From positions 3,100,001-3,164,000 of the forward strand of contig NZ_CP129111.1 in the NCBI RefSeq assembly GCF_030407165.1: DNA of 64,000 nt. The letters run 5' to 3'. A program made the translations under genes and the position numbers. Source of the DNA: Fontisubflavum oceani. Its GTDB lineage: Bacteria; Pseudomonadota; Alphaproteobacteria; Rhodobacterales; Rhodobacteraceae. Positions within the stretch are counted from its first letter, which is position 1. Every line of letters begins with the position of its first letter. This document shows positions 18,620-27,779 of the stretch, piece by piece. The notes under the pieces were generated by a model. It worked only from the letters and a program-made list of their open reading frames with translations. It made no database searches and was not told the origin of the DNA.

Positions 18620-19859
18620 ATGAGCATGCGAGCACAGCAGTTTTCCAAAACCCGCCAGTTTACCCGCGCTTTGGTTTTCGGCGGCGCGATGGGTCTGACA
18701 TTGGGTCTGATACCAACGGTACCCTGGGCGCAACAAAGCCCTTTCACCGCCGCCATCACGGTCAATGATCGGGCGGTGACCTATTACGAGATCGAGCAAC
18801 GGATCCTATTCCTCGAGCTGCTCAACGCGCCCGGCGATTTGGAGCAAGAGGCCCGCGAGACACTCACCAATGAGCGGTTGCAAGCTGGAAGCGGGGGCGC
18901 GATTTGGCTTGAGCGCGACGCCGACGGATATAGAGGCCGGAATGGCGGAATTTGCGGCGCGGGCAAACTTGGAACCCGAGCAGTTTATTCAAGCGATTGC
19001 GGCGCGTGGCGTCGAGGCCGAGACTTTTCGCGATTTCGTTGCAGCCGGTGTGACCTGGCGAAACGTGTTGCGGGCCCGGTTTGGACCTCGCGCGCAAGTC
19101 AGCGAAGAGGAGATCGACCGGGCGTTGACGCTCAGCGGCTCCACCGGTGGAGCGCGGATTTTGCTTGCAGAGCTCGTCATTCCCCTCACGCCGCAAAACC
19201 AAGATGACGTACGCACGCAGATTCAAGGCCTGTCTGAAAACCTTGATGGCGATATCGGCGGGTTCTCGGCCGCGGCGCGGCGGCTATCTGCGGCGGGCAC
19301 TGCGCGGGCCGGTGGCTCGCTTGGCTGGCGCCCTTTGTCCAGCCTGCCACCCGGATTGCGCTCTTTGGTTTTGACGCTCGGGCCGGGCGATGTGACCGAC
19401 CCTGTCCCACTCGGCCCCGCGATTGCGATCTTCCAGCTGCGCGATTTTGAAGAAACCGACTTCGTCACGCCCGTCGTGACGGCGGTCGAGTATGCGACAA
19501 TTCCGGTAACCGATGGGCTTTCCGAGGCAACGGCCCTGCGCGACGAGATCGATACATGCGAAGATCTCTATGGCGTGCGCCCCGATGGGTTTACTCGGAT
19601 CTCGCAACTGATCGACGAGGTGCCCGGCAATGTCGCGCTGGAACTGGCCCGATTGGATGATAACGAAATGTCCTTTGGCTTGACCGGTCAAGGCGGCGAG
19701 GTCTCGCGAGTTCTGATGCTCTGCGGCCGGTCGACCGAGCTGCCCGAGGGCGGGCGGGAGCAGGTGCGTGAGGTTCTGTTCCAGCAGCGCTTGGAGAGTT
19801 ACGCCAACGGGTTCATGGCCGAGTTGCGCGCCGAGGCGATCATTACGGAAGACGAATGA
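18620..19859 (+). pseudogene. surA: Periplasmic peptidyl-prolyl isomerase SurA, reading frame broken once
   Basis: Read across a shift this is a 412-aa SurA-type chaperone. A signal peptide ends at PWAQQ, followed by the N-terminal core (AAITVNDRAVTYYEIEQRILFLELL) and a parvulin-like middle (GGFSAAARRLSAAGTARAGGSLGWRPLSSLPP). SurA escorts outer-membrane proteins such as LptD to the Bam complex, which fits the position right after lptD. Unlike the other broken genes it has one base too many: removing the C near 18881 restores NERLKLEAGARFGL. Its stop overlaps the pdxA start. Confidence 0.83.
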
Positions 19860-20833
19860 GCACGGCACCGATTGCGCTAAGCTCGGGTGAGCCAGCCGGA
19901 ATTGGACCTGAGATCGCCGCCAAGGCTTGGGCGGAGCTTGGCGCGCGGTTGCCGTTTTTTGTGATTGGTGACCCGGCGCATTTTGCCGGGTTCGGTGTTC
20001 CAGTTGAGGTCATTCGCACGGCAGGTGATGCCGATCACGTAGCAGGCCATGCGTTGCCGGTTCTGGCGCAGGAGTTCCCGGCCGCCGCTGTACCGGGTTG
20101 CCCCAACCCGGCCAATGCCCAGGCGGTGATTGACGTGATCGCAACCGGCGTTGATTTGGTGATGCGGGGCGCGGCTTCGGCGCTCTGCACCGCCCCGATA
20201 CATAAGAAGGCGCTGAAAGATGGCGCGGGGTTCCCATATCCCGGCCATACGGAATATCTCGCGCATTTGGCAGGCGTAGATCGTGTGGTGATGATGCTGG
20301 CCTGCGACGCGCTCAAAGTGGTGCCGACGACGATCCATAATGCCCTGGCCGATGTCCCAGGGGCGCTGAGCCGCGCGCTTTTGATGGATACGATCCGGAT
20401 CACCCACGCCGCCCTACGCCAGGATTTCGGCGTGGACGCGCCGCGCATCGCCGTCACGGGACTCAACCCGCATGCGGGCGAAGGCGGCACGATGGGCGGT
20501 GAGGAGATCGCTCTGATCACGCCGGTTCTGGAGGCGTTGCGCGCTGAAGGGCTGGCGGTCACCGGCCCGCATTCCGCCGACACGATGTTTCATGCGGAGG
20601 CGCGCGCCGGGTATGATGCGGCAGTGGCGATGTATCACGACCAGGCGCTGATCCCGATCAAAACGCTGGATTTCGCGGGCGGGGTGAATGTGACCCTCGG
20701 GCTGCCATTTATCCGCACCTCCCCCGATCATGGCACGGCCTTCGACATAGCCGGCACCGGCAAAGCCGATCCAACCAGTCTGATCGCGGCTCTGAAAATG
20801 GCCGAGAAAATGGCCAGGGCGCGAGCGGCGTGA
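19856..20833 (+). CDS. pdxA: 4-hydroxythreonine-4-phosphate dehydrogenase
   Basis: A PdxA enzyme of 325 aa, matching the family. It begins IALSSGEPAGIGPEIAAKAW and contains FPYPGHTEYLA near residue 123 and the metal/substrate motif AMYHDQALIPIKTL near residue 258 with its conserved histidine. GLPFIRTSPDHGTAFDIAG follows near residue 280. It oxidises 4-phosphohydroxy-threonine in the deoxyxylulose-dependent vitamin B6 pathway. It is coupled to surA by ATGA and followed by two tandem palindromes before rsmA, as in the common surA-pdxA-rsmA(ksgA) operon. Confidence 0.97.
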   Translation: MSTAPIALSSGEPAGIGPEIAAKAWAELGARLPFFVIGDPAHFAGFGVPVEVIRTAGDADHVAGHALPVLAQEFPAAAVPGCPNPANAQAVIDVIATGVDLVMRGAASALCTAPIHKKALKDGAGFPYPGHTEYLAHLAGVDRVVMMLACDALKVVPTTIHNALADVPGALSRALLMDTIRITHAALRQDFGVDAPRIAVTGLNPHAGEGGTMGGEEIALITPVLEALRAEGLAVTGPHSADTMFHAEARAGYDAAVAMYHDQALIPIKTLDFAGGVNVTLGLPFIRTSPDHGTAFDIAGTGKADPTSLIAALKMAEKMARARAA

Positions 20834-20834
20834 C

Positions 20835-20876
20835 CGGAATTTTCGAAAATTCCGTCCAAAAATCTCGAGATTTTTG
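20835..20876. repeat. Two tandem 20-bp perfect palindromes between pdxA and rsmA
   Basis: CGGAATTTTCGAAAATTCCG (20835-20854), two bases TC, then CAAAAATCTCGAGATTTTTG (20857-20876). Each is a perfect palindrome and each could fold as a hairpin in RNA; the second ends in a T run like a terminator. They fill the 58-bp gap inside an operon, so they may attenuate or process the transcript. I recall similar palindromes at gene ends in Roseobacter genomes, but cannot confirm the copy number here. Confidence 0.7.
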
Positions 20877-20891
20877 CGGGCGGTCGGCGAG

Positions 20892-21733
20892 ATGAGTGGG
20901 ATCGATACCCTGCCGCCGTTACGCGAGGTGATCGCCACGCATGGGCTGAGCGCACGCAAAGCTTTGGGGCAGAATTTTCTGCTGGACCTCAACCTGACAG
21001 CGAAAATCGCCCGCGCGGCGGGTGATCTGACGGGCCATGACGTGTTGGAAGTGGGACCGGGGCCTGGGGGCTGACCCGGGGGCTGCTATCTGAGGGCGCG
21101 CGACGCGTGGTGGCGGTGGAAAAAGACGCCCGCTGCCTGCCCGCCTTGGCCGAGATTGCAGCGGCCTATCCAGAGCGGCTGGAGGTTCTGAATGCTGATG
21201 CGTTGGAGATCGATTGGGCCGCGCATCTGACCCCGCCAATCAAGGTGGTGGCCAATCTGCCCTATAATGTGGGCACCGAGCTTCTGGTCCGTTGGCTGAC
21301 GCCGCCCACCTGGCCACCGCTCTGGGACCGCCTGACGCTGATGTTCCAACGCGAGGTGGCCGAGCGGATCGTGGCGCAGCCTGGCAGCAAGGCTTATGGG
21401 CGTCTGGCGGTACTCGCGCAGTGGCGGTGCGAGGCGAAGATTGTGATGAGCCTGCCACCGGGCGCATTTACACCGCCGCCGAAGGTCAGTTCCTCGGTGG
21501 TGCATCTGGCCGCCCTTCCCGCGCCGCGCTATCCGGCGGACCCGGATGTGTTGCAGCGGGTTGTGGCCAAGGCCTTCAACCAGCGCCGCAAAATGCTGCG
21601 CGCCGCGTTGAAGGGGCTGGTGCCTGATATCGAAGATCGGCTTTTGGCCGCGGGGCTTACCCCTACGGACCGGGCCGAGCAAATCCCTGTCGAAGGGTTC
21701 TGCGCCCTGGCCCGGCAGGTGGCGGCGGGCTAA
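20892..21733 (+). pseudogene. rsmA: 16S rRNA dimethyladenosine transferase, reading frame broken once
   Basis: Across one frameshift this encodes a 280-aa RsmA/KsgA, which dimethylates two adjacent adenines in helix 45 of 16S rRNA. The N-terminus has ARKALGQNFLLDLNL and the SAM motif VLEVGPGPGG at about residue 50. The frame then stops at TGA because a G run at 21066-21070 has five G where six restore GGLTRGLLSEGA. The rest is intact: NADALEIDWA, the catalytic VVANLPYNVGTELL near residue 118, and VSSSVVHLAALP. The ribosome-binding site is weak. A homopolymer error is likely. Confidence 0.9.
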
Positions 21734-21734
21734 G

Positions 21735-22355
21735 CTACTCAGCCGCTTCCTGCGGATTGTCGGGGGTTGGCTCCGCTGGCGGGCTGTCGGTTTCGGCCTC
21801 TGCCTTGCGCGGGCGCCGGGTCCGGCTGCGTTTGGGCTTGGGGGCGCTTTCTGGCGTCTCGACCAAGCCGCTCTCGCCTTCGGGCGCCGCATCGATCACC
21901 GCGTCAAAACTGGCATCGGGTTGTGCACCTTCGCCCGGTTGAAGCTCTGCTTGCGGGGCGCTGGCGGTCGGTTTGGTGTTTTGTGCAGCGCTGTCATCGG
22001 CGCGTTGCTGATTTTGCTGCGCCGCCTCGTCATGGCGCTGCTGGTTTTGCTGACGCTGCTCGCGCTGCTGGTTTTGCTGCGCCTCTTGCGCCTCGCGCTT
22101 GGCTTCCATCTCGCGCTGCGCTTCGCTCAACATGCGGGTGTAATGCTCGGCATGTTGTTGGAAATTCTCGGTCGCGACCCGGTCATTGGAGAGTTGGGCG
22201 TCGCGCGCCAACTGGTTGTATTTATCGATAATCTGCTGCGGGGTGCCGCGCACCTTGCCCTCAGGACCCGAGCTGTCAAACACCCGGTTGACGATATTGC
22301 CAACGGACCGGTTCCGGTTGCCCTTGGACCGCGAGCGGTTCTTAGATGATCTCAT
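21735..22355 (-). CDS. DUF4167 domain protein with Gln-rich linker
   Basis: A 206-aa alphaproteobacterial DUF4167 protein. The domain is at the N-terminus: basic RSSKNRSRSKGNRNRS, then RVFDSSGPEGKVRGTPQQI and the helix with NFQQHAEHYTRML. It is followed by a charged helix (AQREMEAKREAQEAQQ), a Gln/Asn-rich repeat and a Pro/Ala/Glu-rich, low-complexity tail with KPKRSRTRRPRK. The composition suggests RNA or nucleic-acid binding, but no function is established. Its stop lies two bases past the rsmA stop on the opposite strand, with no room for a separate terminator. Confidence 0.85.
   Translation of the reverse strand: MRSSKNRSRSKGNRNRSVGNIVNRVFDSSGPEGKVRGTPQQIIDKYNQLARDAQLSNDRVATENFQQHAEHYTRMLSEAQREMEAKREAQEAQQNQQREQRQQNQQRHDEAAQQNQQRADDSAAQNTKPTASAPQAELQPGEGAQPDASFDAVIDAAPEGESGLVETPESAPKPKRSRTRRPRKAEAETDSPPAEPTPDNPQEAAE
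22002..22079. repeat. In-frame short tandem repeat within DUF4167 gene
   Basis: Two identical 18-mers, GCGCTGCTGGTTTTGCTG, start at 22035 and 22062. A third, degenerate copy starts at 22002. Spacings of 33 and 27 bases keep the frame and encode QQNQQR-type units on the minus strand. Such units can vary in number by slippage. Confidence 0.6.
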
Positions 22356-22640
22356 AAGTTTTCTGTTCCAGTGTTCCTGGTGGGAATTGTCGGACCTGGC
22401 CCCCGCCAGATCATGTTACAGGCCAACACTCTAATTCCTGGTTGACCCGATTCTGTGGCAAAACCGCGGGCGATTGGGCAGGCCAATCTGCGTCCGCTGG
22501 CAAATGAGTAACCACGCTCCGACGCGCAAAACAAGGGTAAATCGGCGTAAAGGCACATTTTTGCGTGTAAAAACGCCGAAATCAGCACAGTTCAGCGCGG
22601 TTTTGGCCTGTTCCTCATATTGGGGCGCGTCGTCGGGTGA

Positions 22641-23480
22641 TCAAGACGGCCCGTGCCACGTGCCGCCGACCACGCGATCCCGCCCGTCAAAATCGGGGGT
22701 AACCGTGATCTCGCTCAGCCCGGCCTCGGCAAAGAGATCTGAGACTGCCCTGCCCTGGCTTGGCCCGATCTCCACCAACACGCGCCCGTCGGGGGTCAGG
22801 TGCCCCGGTGCAGCCGCCGCAATCGCGCGATAGGCGGAGAGGCCATCGGCCCCATCGGTGAGCGCGCCATGGGGTTCGTAATCGCGTACATCGGGAGCCA
22901 GCGCAGCCATCTCGACCGCCGCGATATAAGGCGGGTTTGAGACGATCAGATCGAACCGCCCCCCAACGGCAGAGAACCAATCGGATTCGATCAGGGCAAG
23001 CCGGTCGCCGACATTGAATTCCGCCGCGTTCCATTCAGCAATCGCGAACGCTTGGGGTGAGATATCCGTACCAATCCCGGTTGCCTCCGGGCGCTCTGCC
23101 AGAAGGCTCAGCAAGATACAGCCGGTGCCGGTGCCCAGATCGAGCACCTCTTTGAACGGGTGGCGTAAAGCTTGCTCGATCAGGATTTCGGTCTCCGGGC
23201 GGGGATCTAACACATCCGCCGTCACATGAAACCAGCGGCCGTAAAACCAGCGCCCGCCGAGGATATGGCTGACCGGTTCGCGGGCCAGCCGTCGGCCTAG
23301 GGCATTCTCATAGAAGAACTCAACCTCTTCGCTGAGCGGATCGCGGAGATGCAGGATCACCCGGTCCGGCGTCAGCCCCAAAGCCGCGGCCATCAGCCAG
23401 CGTGCGTCTTTCTCCGCGCCCTCAATACCCGCCGCGCGCAATCGGTCCCGGCCCGCATTCAGCGCGGCCTGGACGCTCAC
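22641..23480 (-). CDS. prmC: Release factor glutamine N5-methyltransferase PrmC
   Basis: A 279-aa PrmC/HemK. The N-terminal helical domain recognises release factors. The SAM-binding motif VLDLGTGTGCILLSLL is near residue 115, and the catalytic NPPY motif is in DLIVSNPPYIAA near residue 180. It methylates the glutamine of the GGQ motif of RF1 and RF2. Its start overlaps the prfA stop (ATGA), the standard prfA-prmC pair, so substrate and modifying enzyme are made from one transcript. Confidence 0.96.
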   Translation of the reverse strand: MSVQAALNAGRDRLRAAGIEGAEKDARWLMAAALGLTPDRVILHLRDPLSEEVEFFYENALGRRLAREPVSHILGGRWFYGRWFHVTADVLDPRPETEILIEQALRHPFKEVLDLGTGTGCILLSLLAERPEATGIGTDISPQAFAIAEWNAAEFNVGDRLALIESDWFSAVGGRFDLIVSNPPYIAAVEMAALAPDVRDYEPHGALTDGADGLSAYRAIAAAAPGHLTPDGRVLVEIGPSQGRAVSDLFAEAGLSEITVTPDFDGRDRVVGGTWHGPS

Positions 23481-24532
23481 CCCTCCATCTCCGCCAGCAT
23501 CCGGGCTTGGTCATCCGCGATGAGCGCGTCGATCACCTCGTCCAAATCGCCCTGCATCACCTGATCGAGCTTATAAAGCGTCAGGTTGATCCGGTGATCG
23601 GTCATCCGGCCTTGCGGGAAGTTATAGGTGCGGATGCGCTCGGAACGGTCGCCGGAACCGACCTGCGATTTCCGATCCGCCGCGCGTTCGTCATCGACGC
23701 GCTGCCGTTCGAGGTCATAGAGCCGGGCACGCAGGACGCCCATCGCGATCTCCCGGTTGCGATGTTGCGATTTCTCCGACGAGGTCACCACAATGCCTGA
23801 GGGGATATGGGTGATCCGCACCGCGCTATCGGTGGTGTTCACATGCTGCCCGCCGGCCCCGCTGGCGCGCATCGTGTCGATCCGGATGTCGCCGGCGGGA
23901 ATGTCGATATCGACCTCTTCCGCCTCGGGCAGCACGGCAACCGTCGCGGCAGAGGTATGGATGCGTCCGCCGGATTCGGTGGTCGGCACCCGCTGCACCC
24001 GATGCACTCCGGATTCGTATTTCAGCCGGGCGAATACCCCCTCGCCCGTGACATGGGCCACAACTTCTTTGATCCCGCCCAGCTCCGTCTGGCTTTGCTC
24101 GATGATCTCCAGCTTCCACCCATGGGTCTCGGCATAGCGTTCATACATCCGCAGCAAATCAGCCGCAAAAAGCGCCGCCTCATCGCCGCCGGTGCCCGGG
24201 CGGATCTCGATCATTGCCGGGCGCGCGTCGGCGGCATCTTTTGGCAAAAGCGCGATGCGAAGCGCCTGTTCCGCCTCGGGCAAAGCGGCGCGCAGCGTCG
24301 GCAACTCCTCCTCGGCCAGCGCTTTCATCTCCGGATCGTCCAACATCGCCTCGGCCTCATCGATGTCGCGCAGCAACTGCTGGTAGGCTGCAATCTGATC
24401 AGCCACGGGTTTCAGCGCGGCATATTCTTGACTGATCGTGGCAATCTCGGAAGCATCGGGGCCCGCGTTCAGGCGCGCCTCGAGAAACTCGAACCGGTCG
24501 GTGATTTGGTGAAGGCGATCAGCGGGCAACAT
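23477..24532 (-). CDS. prfA: Peptide chain release factor 1
   Basis: RF1 of 351 aa. The GGQ catalytic motif is in RASGAGGQHVNTTDSAVRI near residue 228, preceded by the domain-3 EIRPGTGGDEAALFAADL near residue 110. The codon-recognition region lies around RVPTTESGGRIHTSAATV near residue 182, where PxT (here PTT) reads UAA and UAG. It acts in the ribosomal A site to release completed peptides. It is coupled to prmC, which methylates its GGQ glutamine. RF1, unlike RF2, has no programmed frameshift, and none is seen. Confidence 0.97.
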   Translation of the reverse strand: MLPADRLHQITDRFEFLEARLNAGPDASEIATISQEYAALKPVADQIAAYQQLLRDIDEAEAMLDDPEMKALAEEELPTLRAALPEAEQALRIALLPKDAADARPAMIEIRPGTGGDEAALFAADLLRMYERYAETHGWKLEIIEQSQTELGGIKEVVAHVTGEGVFARLKYESGVHRVQRVPTTESGGRIHTSAATVAVLPEAEEVDIDIPAGDIRIDTMRASGAGGQHVNTTDSAVRITHIPSGIVVTSSEKSQHRNREIAMGVLRARLYDLERQRVDDERAADRKSQVGSGDRSERIRTYNFPQGRMTDHRINLTLYKLDQVMQGDLDEVIDALIADDQARMLAEMEG

Positions 24533-24563
24533 TCAGGCGGTGTCGCTTGGGGCCGCGGAAACG

Positions 24564-25013
24564 TCAAGAGCCGAGCTGCGACAGCCAGCGCTCCACCCGG
24601 GCCGCATTCACCCCCATATCGGAATGCCCAAAGCGCGAGCGCGAGAAAATGTCGATGGCAACTTGGCCCGCCTCATCGGTGGGATGGACCTGCACAGAGA
24701 TTGCATCAGGGTAGCCCATCAACCGGCTGCGCTGCACATAGGTGATGTGCCCCTCCGACACGCTTCCCGCTATCAGGCGCGCGCCGTCGCCGCGCGCAAT
24801 CTCATCAAGCCGGGCGGCGATCCCATCAACCGTTCCGGCAAAGCGCGGCGCATCCTCAGCGATCAGCAGGACATAATTGGGGCTGTCGGGGGGCGTCACC
24901 TCGGCCGGGGTCAGATGCCAAATCTCGGGCGGCATTGGCGCCACCCGCATATAGACCGCTATAGCGCCGATCAGCAAACCGATGGCCACCACTGCAAATA
25001 GGATCAACCGCAT
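24564..25013 (-). CDS. DUF1499 family membrane-anchored protein
   Basis: A 149-aa protein beginning with one hydrophobic helix (MRLILFAVVAIGLLIGAIAV) that acts as anchor or uncleaved signal. A DUF1499 domain follows, with YVQRSRLMGYPDAISVQV near residue 95 and IDIFSRSRFGHSDMGVNAARVERWL at the end. I place the start at 25013, where GAGG lies seven bases upstream and the helix begins at residue 1; the open frame runs 42 codons further upstream with no support. The function of DUF1499 is unknown. Confidence 0.8.
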   Translation of the reverse strand: MRLILFAVVAIGLLIGAIAVYMRVAPMPPEIWHLTPAEVTPPDSPNYVLLIAEDAPRFAGTVDGIAARLDEIARGDGARLIAGSVSEGHITYVQRSRLMGYPDAISVQVHPTDEAGQVAIDIFSRSRFGHSDMGVNAARVERWLSQLGS

Positions 25014-25071
25014 GAGATACCTCGCAAATCTGACCGCTAAAGTGTGGTGTTCTGAGCGAAGGTCAAGACCG

Positions 25072-26273
25072 CTATTCGGCGGCGGCCCAAGCGCCCCTTG
25101 CTTCCCGCGTGGCTTCGGCATCTCCGAGAGTCGCGACAACCGCGCGCGCGATCACACGTTCCTCGTCGGTCGGCACAACCAGCACCGGCACCGGCCCGGC
25201 GTCAATCCGCGGCGCGCTCACGTCATTGGCCGCGGGCGCAATGCTGAGGCCAAGAAATCCGAGACCGGCAATGGCGCGCGACCGGATTGGGGCCGCGTTC
25301 TCGCCAATCCCCCCGTGAAGACCAGCGCATCAACACCACCCAGAACCGCCGCCATGGCCCCGATCTCGCGGCGGAGACGGAAAACGTAATAGTCGATGGC
25401 TTGCGCGGCCTCCGGTTCGGGGCTCTGCAACAAGCTGCGCATATCATGGGTGATGCCAGAGAGACCTTTCAGCCCGGATTCTTTGTAGAGCAGATTGCTG
25501 ATCTCGTCGGTGCCCATGCCTTCGGCATCCATCAGATAGAGCAAAACGCCCGGGTCGACCTGCCCCGAACGGGTGCCCATCGGCAAGCCGTCCAACGCTG
25601 AGAACCCCATAGAAGAGCCGACAGACCGACCGCCCTTGATCGCGCAGATCGAGGCGCCATTGCCCAGATGCGCAACAATCACCCGGCCCTCGGCCAGACG
25701 CGGCCAATCCCGGCGGAGCGCGCCCATGATGTAGTCATAGCTCAGCCCATGGAACCCATAGCGGCGCACGCCTTGGTCATAGAAGCGGCGCGGCAAAGCG
25801 AATGTGTCATTGACCCAAGGGTGACCGCGATGAAACGCGGTGTCGAAACAGGCGACCTGTGCGGCTTGTGGGAAAGCCGCATGGGCCGCCTCGACGCCCG
25901 CCAGGTTATAGGGCTGGTGCAACGGCGCGAGCGGCTCGAACTGCCGCAGCTGTTCGATTGTGGCGGGGTCGAGCACGCGCGGGCCGTCGAAATCCGGGCC
26001 GCCATGCACCACGCGATGGCCCACGCCATCGATGACACGCCCGGCCATCAGCGGCGTCACGGCATCCAGGATCGCTTGCATCCCGCTTGCGTGATCGGTC
26101 GGTCCAAGGTTGGTTTCGACCGGATCCGCCCCGCGTGGAGTTAAAACAAGCTTGGCATTCGGCCCCAACGCGTCGACTTCGCCATTCGCTTCTTCGACCG
26201 GTTCGGGCGCATTGGCATAGAGCCCGAATTTGATGGTTGAAGAGCCTGCATTCAGGGTCAGGATCACGCTCAT
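25072..26273 (-). pseudogene. ackA: Acetate/propionate-type kinase, reading frame broken once
   Basis: Across one shift this gives 400 residues of an acetokinase-family enzyme. It starts ILTLNAGSSTIKFGLY and has the signature GHRVVHGGP near residue 85, the catalytic FDTAFHRGHP near residue 145, and VAHLGNGASICAIKGG near residue 200. The frame breaks at residue 320, at a run of six C on the plus strand (25309-25314). A seventh restores the C-terminal TGGIGENAAPIRSRAI and the remaining 75 residues to TAG at 25072. It makes ATP from an acyl phosphate and overlaps the upstream phosphotransacylase gene by four bases, forming a kinase/transacylase pair. Confidence 0.87.
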
Positions 26274-27645
26274 TTAGACGTACTCGCAGCATAAAGCGCG
26301 GCAATCGCGCAGGAAGCCAGGCGCGCTTTGTCGTCATCGGCGCGGCTGGTGAGGATGATGGGAACTTGCGCGCCCATGACGATTCCGCCGGCCTCGGCAT
26401 GGGCCAGGAAGGTCAGCTCTTTGGCCAACATATTACCGGATTCCAGATTGGGGGCGACCAGGATCTCGGCGCGGCCCGCGACCAGCCCTTTAAGGCCTTT
26501 GGTCCGCGCCGCCTCCAAATCCACCGCGTTATCCATCGCCAGCGGGCCATCAACCAAGCCGCCGGTGATCTGCCCCCGGTCGGCCATTTTGGAGAGGATC
26601 GCGGCATCGAGGGTTGAGGGGATCGAGGCCGTCACCGTCTCAACCGCTGAGAGGATGCCAACTTTGGGTTCCGCCACGCCCAGCCCGATGGCGAGATCGA
26701 TGGCGTTTTGCACAATCGAGACTTTGCATTCCAAATCGGGCGCGATGTTGATCGCGGCATCGGTGACGAACAGCAGATGATCGAGCCCCGGAACATCCAT
26801 GACAAAGACATGCGAGAGGCGGCGATTGGTGCGCAACCCACCGTCTTTCTTGAGAATTGCATGCAGAAGCTGATCGGTATGCAGATGACCCTTCATCACC
26901 GCCCGCGCGCGCCCTGATGCACAAGCGCCACCGATTTCAAGGCTGCGGCGCGATGATCGGGAATGTCGATAATCTCTAAACCGCTGATATCACATCCGCA
27001 TTCCTCGGCAGCGGCGGCGATCTTCTTGGCGCAGCCCACCAAGATCGGGTCGATCAGTGTGTGATCCCGGCCAAGCATCGCGCCCATCAGCGCATCCGCT
27101 GTTTCCGGCGCCACCACGCTGGTGGGGATTGGCGGCAAAGGTTCGGCCCGCTCGATCAACCGATCGAAATGCACATGGCTCTGGACGGTTAAGCCCGGCA
27201 CATCATGCGCATCGAAGCTCTGCGCCGCATCGGGTGCAATGACCCGCGCCTCGCCCTCGGCGATCCGGCCATTCGGGCCGTCGACCCAGGTCTCGAAACG
27301 CACCAGGTTGTCGGGTAGTTTTTCGACAACCCGCACACCGGCGGTCAATTTGTCGCCCGCATGCGCCCGGCCAATGAACCGCAAGGTTTGATCGCGGTAC
27401 AGCGTGCCCGGCCCCGGCAGTTGGTTGCCCAACACGCCCGAAATCAGCGCGCCCAACCAGGCCGATGGGGCCACCGCCTCGGGCAACCCATCGCCGTCGC
27501 CATCCTCACGTGGCAGATGCATCGGGTTCAGATTGCCGCTGGAATTGGCAAAGACATAGAGGTCATCAGCGACGCAGAGACGGTCAATGCTGGCCTGCAT
27601 GCCGACCTCAATCGCGTCATAGGGCGTGTTGGTGAATATCGTCAT
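26270..27645 (-). pseudogene. MaoC-like hydratase/phosphate acyltransferase fusion, reading frame broken once
   Basis: Across one shift this is a 458-aa bifunctional protein: an N-terminal MaoC-like hot-dog hydratase (NLNPMHLPREDGDG near residue 40; GQ/ALISGVLGNQLPGPG) joined to a phosphotransacylase domain (HVFVMDVPGLDHLLFVTDAAINIAP; AEILVAPNLESGNMLAKEL). The break is near 26903-26914 in a GC repeat; one added base restores HQGRARAVMKGHLHTD. The fusion type is known as enoyl-CoA hydratase/phosphate acetyltransferase. With the overlapping kinase it could convert an acyl-CoA through acyl phosphate to acid plus ATP; chain length is not known. AAGGA precedes the ATG at 27645. Confidence 0.85.
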
Positions 27646-27779
27646 CTCTGTCCTTGGGCCCGCTCGTCGCCTCTTATCTGGGCACCCTACCCCGGAATTA
27701 CGACAGGGCTTTGACACAGGTCAGATTTTCACCCGGCGCATGGCGATAAAACGCCCGTGCGAAATGCTGGCCGCGCCGC

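Noticed and set aside
23477..24532. Release-factor programmed frameshift
   Set aside because: That mechanism belongs to RF2 (prfB); this is RF1 and its frame is continuous.
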